Part shown: one piece after another, positions 30,260 to 37,424 of the stretch
Layout of the letters: each line of letters opens with the position of its first letter
Numbering within the stretch: the first letter of the stretch is position 1
Assembly (NCBI RefSeq): GCF_003116095.1
Contig: NZ_LGRA01000021.1
Span: forward strand, 1,958,766 to 2,022,765
Length of the DNA: 64,000 nt
Origin: Azospirillum sp. TSO35-2
GTDB taxonomy: Bacteria > Pseudomonadota > Alphaproteobacteria > Azospirillales > Azospirillaceae
Direction of reading: 5' to 3'
Translations under genes and position numbers: made by a program
The notes under the pieces: generated by a model
Told to the model about the DNA's origin: nothing
Databases searched by the model: none
Seen by the model: the letters and a program-made list of their open reading frames with translations, nothing else

Positions 30260-30280
30260 GCCTTACCCTGACCGCGTCGC

Positions 30281-32149
30281 TCAGATCACGTAGGTCAGCT
30301 CTTTCCCCGACTTCAGGCTGTTCCTGCCCAAGGTCTCGTCGACATAGTCGAGGAGCTGCGCCAGCGCCTCGCTGCGGCTCAGCGTGTCGGTGTCGATCAC
30401 CAGTTCGGGCTGGTCCGGCGCCTCGTAGGGAGCCGAGATGCCGGTGAACTCGGCGATCTCGCCGGCGCGGGCCTTCTTGTAGAGGCCCTTGGGGTCGCGG
30501 TCCTCGCAGGTGGCGAGGTCGGCGGCCACATGCACCTCGTGGAAGCGCTCGCCGCCGATCACCCGCGCCCGCGCCCGGTCGGCCTTCAACGGCGAGATCA
30601 GCGAGGCGATGACGACCATGCCGGCGTCGGCGAACAGCTTCGCCGTCTCGGCCACCCGGCGGATGTTCTCCGCCCGGTCGTCGGCCGAGAAGCCCAGCCC
30701 GGCGTTCAGGCCGTTGCGGACGTTGTCGCCGTCCAGCACGAAGGTCTGCCAGCCGCGGTCGAACAGCGCGCGTTCCAGCGCCATCGCCAGCGTCGACTTG
30801 CCGGCGCCCGACAGGCCGGTCAGCCAGACGATGCCGCCCTGGTGGCCGTTGGCCTGGGACCGCTCGTCCACCGACACGGTGTGCGACACCTCGGTGATGT
30901 TGGACGCCGCGGCGTCCTCGATCTCCACCACCAGGCAGCCGCCGACGACGTCGTTGCCGTCGATCAGCGCGCCGCGGCCGGTGCGCGGCAGGTCCGCCGC
31001 CAGATCCAGCGCGATCGGCGAGCGGGAGCGCAGGACGACCTCCGCCACCTCGTTGCGGTGGACCGACTTGCCGGGCGTGCTCGACAGATCCTCGACGTTG
31101 ATGACCGCCGTCACCTGCTCCACCGTCACCCGGTGCTCGGCGGTGGCGATCTTCAGCGTGTAGGTCTTACCGACCACCAGCGGCTCCGACACCAGCCAGA
31201 ACAGCCGGACGCTCAGCCGGTGGGCCAGGGTCGGCGCGTCCGCCTCGTGGTGGGCGATGTGGCCGCGTTCGGCGAAGATGCGCTTGTCGAGCGTGATGCC
31301 GATGCTCTGGCCGGCCTGGGCCGACAGCACCGTCTCCGGATGGTTCCACGCCTCGATGCTGACCACCGTGGCGCTGGTCCCGGTGGGGGAGAAGCGCAGG
31401 GTGTCGCCGACGCGCAGGCGACCGCTTTCGATGCGGCCGGCCAGGATGCGGCGGTCGTCCGGCTTGTAGACGTCCTGCAGCGGGAAGCGCAGCGGCTGGT
31501 CGGGCGAAACCTGCTGCGGCCGGAAGGCGTCGAGCTGCTCGATCACCGTCGGCCCCAGATACCACTCGGCCGCGTCGCTGCGGCTGACGATGTTGTCGCC
31601 GTTGCGGGCGGACACCGGGATCACCGCCTTGGGGAACAGGCCCAGCTCGGCCAGATAATCCTTGATCTCCTGCGCCACCTGCTCGTAGCGGCGGCTGGAG
31701 AACTCGACCTTGTCCATCTTGTTGACGACGACCGCGACCTGGCGCACGCCCAGCAGGTGCAGCAGGAAGGCGTGGCGGCGCGACTGTTCCAGCGCGCCCT
31801 CGTCGGCGTCGATCACCAGCAGGGCGGCGTCGGCCTGGGACGCGCCGGTCACCATGTTCTTCAGGAACTCGGTGTGGCCCGGCGCGTCGATGATGACGTA
31901 GGGGCGCTGCGCCGTCTTGAAGTGGATCTGCGTGGTGTCGATGGTGATGCCCTGGTCACGCTCGGCCTGCAGCGCGTCCATGACGAAGGCCCATTCGAAG
32001 GGCATGCCGCGCTTGCGGCTCATCTCGCGGACCTGCTCGACCTTGCCGTCGGGCAGGCTGCCGGTGTCGTTCAGCAGGCGGCCGATCAGCGTGGACTTGC
32101 CATGGTCGACGTGGCCGACGATGACGATGCGGAGTTGAGAATGCGGCAT
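30281..32149 (-). CDS. cysNC: CysNC: ATP sulfurylase GTPase subunit fused to APS kinase
   Basis: A 622-residue bifunctional enzyme, the NodQ/CysNC arrangement. Residues about 1-430 are the EF-Tu-like GTPase CysN: P-loop GHVDHGKST, DAPGHTEF and NKMDK. Residues about 440-620 are the APS kinase: P-loop GLSGAGKST near 447 and DGDNVRNGLN near 475. With CysD it makes APS from sulfate and ATP, driven by GTP, and can convert APS to PAPS. Because the CysH here looks APS-specific, the kinase half may serve sulfation reactions instead. It starts one base after the cysD stop. Confidence 0.95.
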   Translation of the reverse strand: MPHSQLRIVIVGHVDHGKSTLIGRLLNDTGSLPDGKVEQVREMSRKRGMPFEWAFVMDALQAERDQGITIDTTQIHFKTAQRPYVIIDAPGHTEFLKNMVTGASQADAALLVIDADEGALEQSRRHAFLLHLLGVRQVAVVVNKMDKVEFSSRRYEQVAQEIKDYLAELGLFPKAVIPVSARNGDNIVSRSDAAEWYLGPTVIEQLDAFRPQQVSPDQPLRFPLQDVYKPDDRRILAGRIESGRLRVGDTLRFSPTGTSATVVSIEAWNHPETVLSAQAGQSIGITLDKRIFAERGHIAHHEADAPTLAHRLSVRLFWLVSEPLVVGKTYTLKIATAEHRVTVEQVTAVINVEDLSSTPGKSVHRNEVAEVVLRSRSPIALDLAADLPRTGRGALIDGNDVVGGCLVVEIEDAAASNITEVSHTVSVDERSQANGHQGGIVWLTGLSGAGKSTLAMALERALFDRGWQTFVLDGDNVRNGLNAGLGFSADDRAENIRRVAETAKLFADAGMVVIASLISPLKADRARARVIGGERFHEVHVAADLATCEDRDPKGLYKKARAGEIAEFTGISAPYEAPDQPELVIDTDTLSRSEALAQLLDYVDETLGRNSLKSGKELTYVI

Positions 32150-32150
32150 C

Positions 32151-32948
32151 TTACATGTACCCCACGCTGCGCAGACGCTCGAAGCTGTCTTCGGATTCAT
32201 TGTCCATGGCGCGGCCGGCACGTTCCGGCACGCGGGTCACCTGAAGCTCGGCGATGATCTCGTCGATGGTCGAGGCGGTGCTGTCGACGGGGAAGGTGAT
32301 GTTCTTCTCGCCCAGCGAACGGTAGCGCTTGCCGTCCCGCGCGAAGTACAGCGGCACGATGGGAATCCCCTCGCGCTGCGAATAGCGCCAGATGTCCAGC
32401 TCGGTCCAGGCCAGCAGCGGGTGGATGCGGACATGGACGCCTTCCGGGAAGCGGGTCTTGTAATGGTCCCAGAACTCCGCCGGCTGGTCCTTGACGTCCC
32501 AGTCGCCCTCCAGCGAGCGCGGCGAGAACACGCGTTCCTTGGCGCGGGTCGCCTGCTCGTCGCGGCGGATGCCGACCATCACGCCCTGATAGGCGTGGTC
32601 GCGCAGCAGGTTCTTCAGCCCTTCCGTCTTGCGCGCGGCGGCGCGGGTCAGCGGCGGCAGGGTCTGGTCCATCTCCGCCTCGGGCGGGCACTGCTCCACC
32701 TTCAGGTCGAGGTCCCATTCCTTGGTGATGCGGTCGCGGAACTCGTAGACCTCCGGCAGTTCCATCGCGGTGTCGAGCTGGACCACCGGGAACGGGATGC
32801 GGCCGAAGAACGCCTTGCGGCACAGCCACAGCAGCGCGTTGCTGTCCTTGCCGATCGACCAGAGCATCGCCAGCTTGTCGATGCGGTTGTAGGCTTCGCG
32901 CAGAATATAGATGCTCTGATTCTCAAGCTGGTCGAGATCGGCGCTCAT
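32151..32948 (-). CDS. cysD: sulfate adenylyltransferase subunit CysD
   Basis: A 265-residue PP-loop ATP pyrophosphatase-type protein that makes APS from ATP and sulfate together with CysN. The nucleotide motif SIGKDSNALLWL is near residue 32. GIRRDEQATRAKER and the RIHPLLAWTELDIWRY segment are characteristic of CysD, as is the C-terminal SEDSFERLRSVGYM. Start overlaps the cysH stop by four bases (ATGA), so cysH-cysD-cysNC is one coupled operon. Confidence 0.96.
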   Translation of the reverse strand: MSADLDQLENQSIYILREAYNRIDKLAMLWSIGKDSNALLWLCRKAFFGRIPFPVVQLDTAMELPEVYEFRDRITKEWDLDLKVEQCPPEAEMDQTLPPLTRAAARKTEGLKNLLRDHAYQGVMVGIRRDEQATRAKERVFSPRSLEGDWDVKDQPAEFWDHYKTRFPEGVHVRIHPLLAWTELDIWRYSQREGIPIVPLYFARDGKRYRSLGEKNITFPVDSTASTIDEIIAELQVTRVPERAGRAMDNESEDSFERLRSVGYM

Positions 32949-33655
32949 CGGGCGGTTCCAATCATGGTGGTGTGTATGCCGCATTCGGTCTTGGCGCTGC
33001 CGGCCCAACGGCCGGAACGCGGGTCGGCGCCGGGCGCCACGCGCTCGGTGCAGGTGTAACAGCCGATCGACAGGAACCCGTCGGCCTCCAGCGGGTGGCG
33101 CGGCAGGTCGCGCCGGGTGAACTCCTCCTCCAGCCGGTCCTTGTCCCAGTTGGCCAGCGGGTTGACCTTGACGCGCCCGCCCTCCGCCTCGAACAGCGGC
33201 AGGGCGGCGCGGGTCGTCGCCTGGAAGCGCTTGCGCCCGGTCACCCACGCCTCCAGCCCGGCGGTGGTCAGCGCGCGCTCCAGCGGCACCGTCTTGCGCA
33301 GGTGGCAGCAGGCGTCGTAGTCGTTTTTGAACAGCATGCCGCGCGGGTCGTGGACGGCGAGGTCGTCGGCGGTCGGGCCGATCTCCCGCAGGTCGGTCAG
33401 CCCCAGCCGCTTCACCAACTGGTCGCGGTAACGCAGCGTCTCGCCGAACAGCTTGCCGGTGTTCACGAACAGGACCGGGAAAGCCGGGGTCGCTTCCGCC
33501 GCCAGCGCCAGCAGCACCGCGGATTCGGTGCCGAACGACGACAGCAGCGCGATGCGCCCGCCGAACTCCGCGTGCAGGGCGGCGAGCAGTGGCGCGCCGT
33601 CCAGCGTGCCGTAGCGTTCGGTCAGTTCCTTCACCCGTGTCGCGGCGTCCATCAT
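32945..33655 (-). CDS. cysH: CysH, [4Fe-4S] adenylylsulfate (APS) reductase type
   Basis: A 236-residue PP-loop reductase that converts activated sulfate to sulfite using thioredoxin. LLSSFGTESAVLL is the nucleotide site. It has both cysteine pairs of the iron-sulfur class, DACCHLRK near residue 125 and CYTC near 205, plus the catalytic ECGIH at the end. PAPS-specific CysH enzymes lack the pairs, so APS is the likely substrate. Of two adjacent ATGs the first is taken, six bases after AAGG. It is the promoter-proximal gene of the minus-strand cys operon. Confidence 0.93.
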   Translation of the reverse strand: MMDAATRVKELTERYGTLDGAPLLAALHAEFGGRIALLSSFGTESAVLLALAAEATPAFPVLFVNTGKLFGETLRYRDQLVKRLGLTDLREIGPTADDLAVHDPRGMLFKNDYDACCHLRKTVPLERALTTAGLEAWVTGRKRFQATTRAALPLFEAEGGRVKVNPLANWDKDRLEEEFTRRDLPRHPLEADGFLSIGCYTCTERVAPGADPRSGRWAGSAKTECGIHTTMIGTAR

Positions 33656-33677
33656 GAGCGGCCTTTTCCGGTGTGGT

Positions 33678-33697
33678 ATTATCTACTTGTCTAGTAG
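33678..33697 (-). promoter_or_regulatory. cysH promoter region with inverted-repeat operator, site 1
   Basis: CTACT-TGTCT-AGTAG (33683-33697) is a perfect 5-bp inverted repeat. On the minus strand it runs into a good -10 box, GATAAT (33683-33678), about 23 bases before the cysH start; no strong -35 is seen. A regulator bound here would sit in the promoter spacer. Confidence 0.55.
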
Positions 33698-33759
33698 AAT
33701 TAACGTTTCTGTTTGCACATTACCATCGGCGGAAAACCCGCGCAACGTAAATACATTCT

Positions 33760-33774
33760 CTACTTGTTTAATAG
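33760..33774 (+). promoter_or_regulatory. inverted-repeat operator, site 2, facing the siroheme/sulfite genes
   Basis: CTACTTGTTTAATAG repeats site 1 with three changes, in the same orientation, 77 bases away. It overlaps a possible -10 (TTTAAT) for the rightward genes. Two copies of the same rare AT-rich motif in one divergent region suggest a shared sulfur regulator. Confidence 0.5.
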
Positions 33775-33928
33775 GTTTGTTGTGCATTGCAGCGGTTAGT
33801 GTGAAATGTGTTGATTGTGGCGCGGGCTGTCGGCTAAATACCGCCATGCAGTGCAAACCCGCCCTTTCCGCCGTGATTTACCGGTCGCAACCTGCGGCGT
33901 GCCCCGTCGTGTGCCGTCTGGTGCCGGC

Positions 33929-34486
33929 ATGATCCCGCTGGCGCTCGATCCGGCGCGGGTGCCGATCGCGCTGGCCGGCAACGGTCCGCTTGCGGTGCGG
34001 CGCCTGACGCAACTGCGCGAGGGCGGGGCCGATCCGGTGGTGTATTCACCGGAGCCGGATGGGGAATTCGCGGCGCTGGCCGGCGACCGTCTGGTGCGGG
34101 CGCTGCCTTTCACCGGGGATTTGGACGCGGTCCGCGTGTTGTACGTGATGGGGCTGGAGCCGGCGGTCGAGAAGGCGCTGGCGGAGCTGGCGCGGTCGCG
34201 CGGCGTGCTGGTGAATGTCGAGGACGTCATCCCGCTCTGCGACTTCCACTCGCCGTCGGTGGTTCGCCGCGGCGATCTGGTGCTGACGGTGTCGACCGGC
34301 GGGCGCAGCCCGACGCTGGCCAGCCTGATGCGCCAGCGGCTGGAGGCCCTGTTCCCGGAAAGCTGGGGGGAGCGGCTGCGCACCATCGCCGCGCTGCGCG
34401 ACCGGCTGCGCGGGGAGGGGGCGTCGATGTCCGCCGTCGCCAAGGAGACCAAGGACCTGATCGCGCGGGAAGGGTGGCTGCCATGA
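33929..34486 (+). CDS. siroheme synthase N-terminal domain (precorrin-2 dehydrogenase/ferrochelatase)
   Basis: A 185-residue stand-alone version of the CysG N-terminal module, which oxidises precorrin-2 and inserts iron to make siroheme for sulfite reductase. The NAD motif GNGPLAVRR is near residue 15, and VNVEDVIPLCDFHSPSVVRRGD with STGGRSPTLASLMRQRLE are the family signatures. The methyltransferase half (CysG-C/CobA) is not attached and not in this window. The ATG gives a normal N-terminus; an earlier in-frame start would add 38 residues without homology and cover the operator region. Confidence 0.88.
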   Translation: MIPLALDPARVPIALAGNGPLAVRRLTQLREGGADPVVYSPEPDGEFAALAGDRLVRALPFTGDLDAVRVLYVMGLEPAVEKALAELARSRGVLVNVEDVIPLCDFHSPSVVRRGDLVLTVSTGGRSPTLASLMRQRLEALFPESWGERLRTIAALRDRLRGEGASMSAVAKETKDLIAREGWLP

Positions 34487-34586
34487 CCGGCGGTCGTCAG
34501 TTGCCGACCGCCGATTCCACTGCCCGGCCGGTCCCGGTTCGGGTATGACACCACCGCCTTTCAAGACGACAAGCCAGGAGAGCCAG

Positions 34587-34907
34587 ATGTCGGCCAAGGA
34601 TCGATCGAAGGAAGGGTCGATGAAAGCCATCACCGCCAACCGCCTGCGCGACGGGGACGTCGTGTTCCTGGGCGAGGGCGGCCGGTGGGTCGAGTCCTTC
34701 GCCGAGGCCGCGCTGTTCGCGCGCTCCGACGCCGACGCCGTGCTGGCCGCCGCCAAGGAGAAGGCGGAGCGCGAGCAGTTCGGCGTCGACATCTACGCCT
34801 TCGAGGTGACCGAGGAGAACGGCGTCCCGGTCCCGGCGACGATGCGCGAGCGCATCCGCACCGCCGGCCCGACCGTCCGCACCGATCTCGGCAAGCAGGC
34901 CGCCTGA
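34587..34907 (+). CDS. DUF2849 protein of the sulfite reductase operon
   Basis: A 106-residue cytoplasmic protein that matches the small DUF2849 family found next to cysI in alphaproteobacteria. Typical features are AITANRLRDGDVVFL near the N-terminus and the segment WVESFAEAALF. Its function is not established; a role in electron delivery to, or assembly of, sulfite reductase is a guess from context. An AGGAGA site seven bases upstream fixes the ATG. The gene lies between siroheme-synthase-N and cysI. Confidence 0.85.
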   Translation: MSAKDRSKEGSMKAITANRLRDGDVVFLGEGGRWVESFAEAALFARSDADAVLAAAKEKAEREQFGVDIYAFEVTEENGVPVPATMRERIRTAGPTVRTDLGKQAA

Positions 34908-34968
34908 CCGACTTCGACCGCTTATCCGTGATCGGCGGCCGTGACGGGCGCCCTAGGGATTGATCGAC

Positions 34969-36660
34969 ATGAACCACATCGCGCCCGGCGCCCGCGCCGG
35001 CATCTACCATTACGACGAGATCGACCGCCGCTTCGTCGCCGAGCGGGTCGAGCAGTTCCGCAAACAGGTCGACCGCCGCCTGTCCGGCGAGCTGACGGAG
35101 GAGGAGTTCAAGCCGATCCGGCTGATGAACGGCCTCTACCTCCAGCTTCACGCCTACATGCTGCGCATCGCCGTCCCCTATGGCGTGATGAGCGCCACCC
35201 AGCTGCGCAAGCTGTCGGAGATCGGCCGTGTCTACGACAAGGGCTACGGCCACTTCACCACCCGCCAGAACCTGCAATACAACTGGATCAAGCTGGAGGA
35301 CACCCCGGCGATCCTGAACGCGCTGGCCGAGGTCGACATGCACGCGCTGCAGACCAGCGGCAACTGCGTGCGCAACGTGACGACCGACCCGTTCGTCGGC
35401 GCCGCCAAGGACGAGGTGGTGGACGGCCGCGTCTACGCCGAGATCCTGCGGCAGTGGACGACGATGCACCCCGAGTTCACCTATCTGCCGCGCAAGTTCA
35501 AGATCGCCATCTCCGGCGCCGCCAGCGACCGCGCCGCCGTGCGTATCCACGACGTCGGCCTGCTGGCGCGGCGCAACGACCAGGGCGAGGCCGGCTTCTC
35601 CTTCTACGTCGGCGGCGGTCTCGGCCGCTCGCCCTTCGTCGGCAAGCTGGTGCGCGACTGGGTGGCGGAGGAGGATTTCCTCGCCTATCTCGAAGCGATC
35701 CTGCGCGTCTACAACCAGTACGGCCGCCGCGACAACATCTACAAGGCGCGCATCAAGATCCTGGTGCACGAGCTGGGACTGGAGACGTTCACCGCCGAGG
35801 TGGAGGAGGAGTTCGCACGGCTGCGCGGGCCGAAATACCGCCTGGACAAAGGCATCGTCGAGGGCATCCGCCACCATTTCGCCCCGCCGCCCTTCGAGGA
35901 GCTGCCCGACCATTCCGAGGCGCTGGAGCGTGCCAAGGCGTCCGACCCGGCCTTCGCCAACTGGCTGGCGGTGAATGTCGCGGAGCACAAGGCGCCGGGC
36001 TACGCCATCGCCACCATCTCGCTGAAGCCGGCCGGCGGCATCCCCGGCGACGCCACCTGCGACCAGATGGACCTCGTCGCCGACCTCGCCGAGCGCTACA
36101 GCTTCGGCGAGCTGCGCGTCACCCACGTCCAGAACCTCGTGCTGGCGCACGTCAAGAAGGACGAGCTGTACGATCTGTGGAAGCAGTTGGATGCCGCCGA
36201 GCTGGGCAGCGCCAACGCCGGCCTGATTGGCGACATCATCGCCTGCCCGGGGCTGGATTACTGCGCGCTGGCCAACGCCCGCTCGATCCCGCTGGCCCAG
36301 GCGATCTCGGCCCGCTTCGCCGACCCGGTCCGCCAGCGCACCATCGGCGAGCTGGGCATCAAGATCAGCGGCTGCATCAACGCCTGCGGCCACCATCATG
36401 TCGGCGCCATCGGCATCCTCGGCGTCGACAAGAAGGGCACCGAGTATTACCAGATCACCGTCGGCGGCGACGCGACGCTGACGACGGCGATCGGCGACAT
36501 CCTGGGCCCGTCGGTGACCGAGACCGAGGCCGTCGACGCCATCGAGGCGATCGTCGACGTCTATCTCGCCAATCGCAGCGATGAGGGCGAGCGCTTCGTC
36601 GACACCCTCCGCCGCGTCGGCCATGCCCCGTTCAAGGAGAGAATCTATGCCGCTGATTGA
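34969..36660 (+). CDS. cysI: sulfite reductase hemoprotein (CysI-type)
   Basis: A 563-residue nitrite/sulfite reductase family protein that reduces sulfite to sulfide at a siroheme-[4Fe-4S] centre. Both ferredoxin-like repeats are present (QNLQYNWIKLEDTP near 105; VTHVQNLVLAHVKK near 385). The cluster ligands are CPGLDYC near 427 and GCINACGHHH near 470. No flavoprotein CysJ is nearby, so electrons probably come from ferredoxin or through the DUF934/DUF2849 partners. A TTG nine bases upstream is an alternative start; ATG is preferred. Its 3' end overlaps the DUF934 gene by 14 bases. Confidence 0.94.
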   Translation: MNHIAPGARAGIYHYDEIDRRFVAERVEQFRKQVDRRLSGELTEEEFKPIRLMNGLYLQLHAYMLRIAVPYGVMSATQLRKLSEIGRVYDKGYGHFTTRQNLQYNWIKLEDTPAILNALAEVDMHALQTSGNCVRNVTTDPFVGAAKDEVVDGRVYAEILRQWTTMHPEFTYLPRKFKIAISGAASDRAAVRIHDVGLLARRNDQGEAGFSFYVGGGLGRSPFVGKLVRDWVAEEDFLAYLEAILRVYNQYGRRDNIYKARIKILVHELGLETFTAEVEEEFARLRGPKYRLDKGIVEGIRHHFAPPPFEELPDHSEALERAKASDPAFANWLAVNVAEHKAPGYAIATISLKPAGGIPGDATCDQMDLVADLAERYSFGELRVTHVQNLVLAHVKKDELYDLWKQLDAAELGSANAGLIGDIIACPGLDYCALANARSIPLAQAISARFADPVRQRTIGELGIKISGCINACGHHHVGAIGILGVDKKGTEYYQITVGGDATLTTAIGDILGPSVTETEAVDAIEAIVDVYLANRSDEGERFVDTLRRVGHAPFKERIYAAD

Positions 36661-37147
36661 GAATGGGCGCATCGGCGAGGACGCCTGGAGCTTCGTTCCC
36701 GACGGGGAGCCGGTGCCGAACGACCGTCCGGTCATCATCAGCTTCGAGCGCTGGCAGGCGGAGCGTGACCGCTTCGACGGCCGCAACGCCAAGCTGGGCG
36801 TGCGGCTGAAGGGCGGCACGCTGGCCGGGGCCATCGCTGCCGACCTCGACCGCTTCGCCCTGGTGGCGGTGGAGTTCCCGAAGTTCCGCGACGGCCGCGG
36901 CTTCTCCACCGCGCGCGAGCTGCGGGAGCGCTACGGCTACACCGGCGAGATCCGCGCGGTCGGCCACGTCATCCCCGACCAGTACCTGTTCCTGGTCCGC
37001 ACCGGCTTCACCTCGGTCGAGGCGCCGGAAGGCACCAACCCGGAAAGCTGGGCCAACGCGCTGACCGAGATCACCGTCGCCTTCCAGCCCAGCCTGGACG
37101 ACACGGCACCGCTGTCGCTGCTGCGACGCAAGCTGGGCGTGGGGTAA
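36647..37147 (+). CDS. DUF934 protein of the sulfite reductase operon
   Basis: A 166-residue protein of the DUF934 family, which is consistently encoded just after cysI in alpha- and betaproteobacteria. Conserved segments are KLGVRLKGG, FPKFRDGRGFSTARELRERYGYTGEIRA (quoted in part) and VGHVIPDQYLFL. Biochemical role unknown; its constant linkage suggests it helps sulfite reductase. AAGGAGA lies six bases before the ATG, which is inside the end of cysI, so translation is coupled. A strong terminator follows. Confidence 0.9.
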   Translation: MPLIENGRIGEDAWSFVPDGEPVPNDRPVIISFERWQAERDRFDGRNAKLGVRLKGGTLAGAIAADLDRFALVAVEFPKFRDGRGFSTARELRERYGYTGEIRAVGHVIPDQYLFLVRTGFTSVEAPEGTNPESWANALTEITVAFQPSLDDTAPLSLLRRKLGVG

Positions 37148-37192
37148 GGGGGGCGGGCGCCGGCATTCCCGGCGTTCTTTCCTGGCATCCGA

Positions 37193-37232
37193 ATGGGCGC
37201 CGGTTCCTGCGGGATCCGGCGCCCATTGCCTT
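37193..37232 (+). terminator. terminator of the siroheme-cysI operon
   Basis: An 11-bp perfect stem (ATGGGCGCCGG / CCGGCGCCCAT), 12-base loop, followed by TGCCTTTTCC. Confidence 0.78.
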
Positions 37233-37424
37233 TTCCGGGCCCGTCGGCTTGGCAGGCCGGAACGACCCGGCCGAGCGGAACAATTTCAAAGGGAAAATGG
37301 ACGGACTCCAATCTGCTTCGGATCATTGTTGTATTTTTTATCAATCTGCACGAGAATTTCTCCCCGACATATCGGGTCCGACGGTGTGCCGACCGCCGGG
37401 CCATCGTGACGGGGGACCTTTCCA

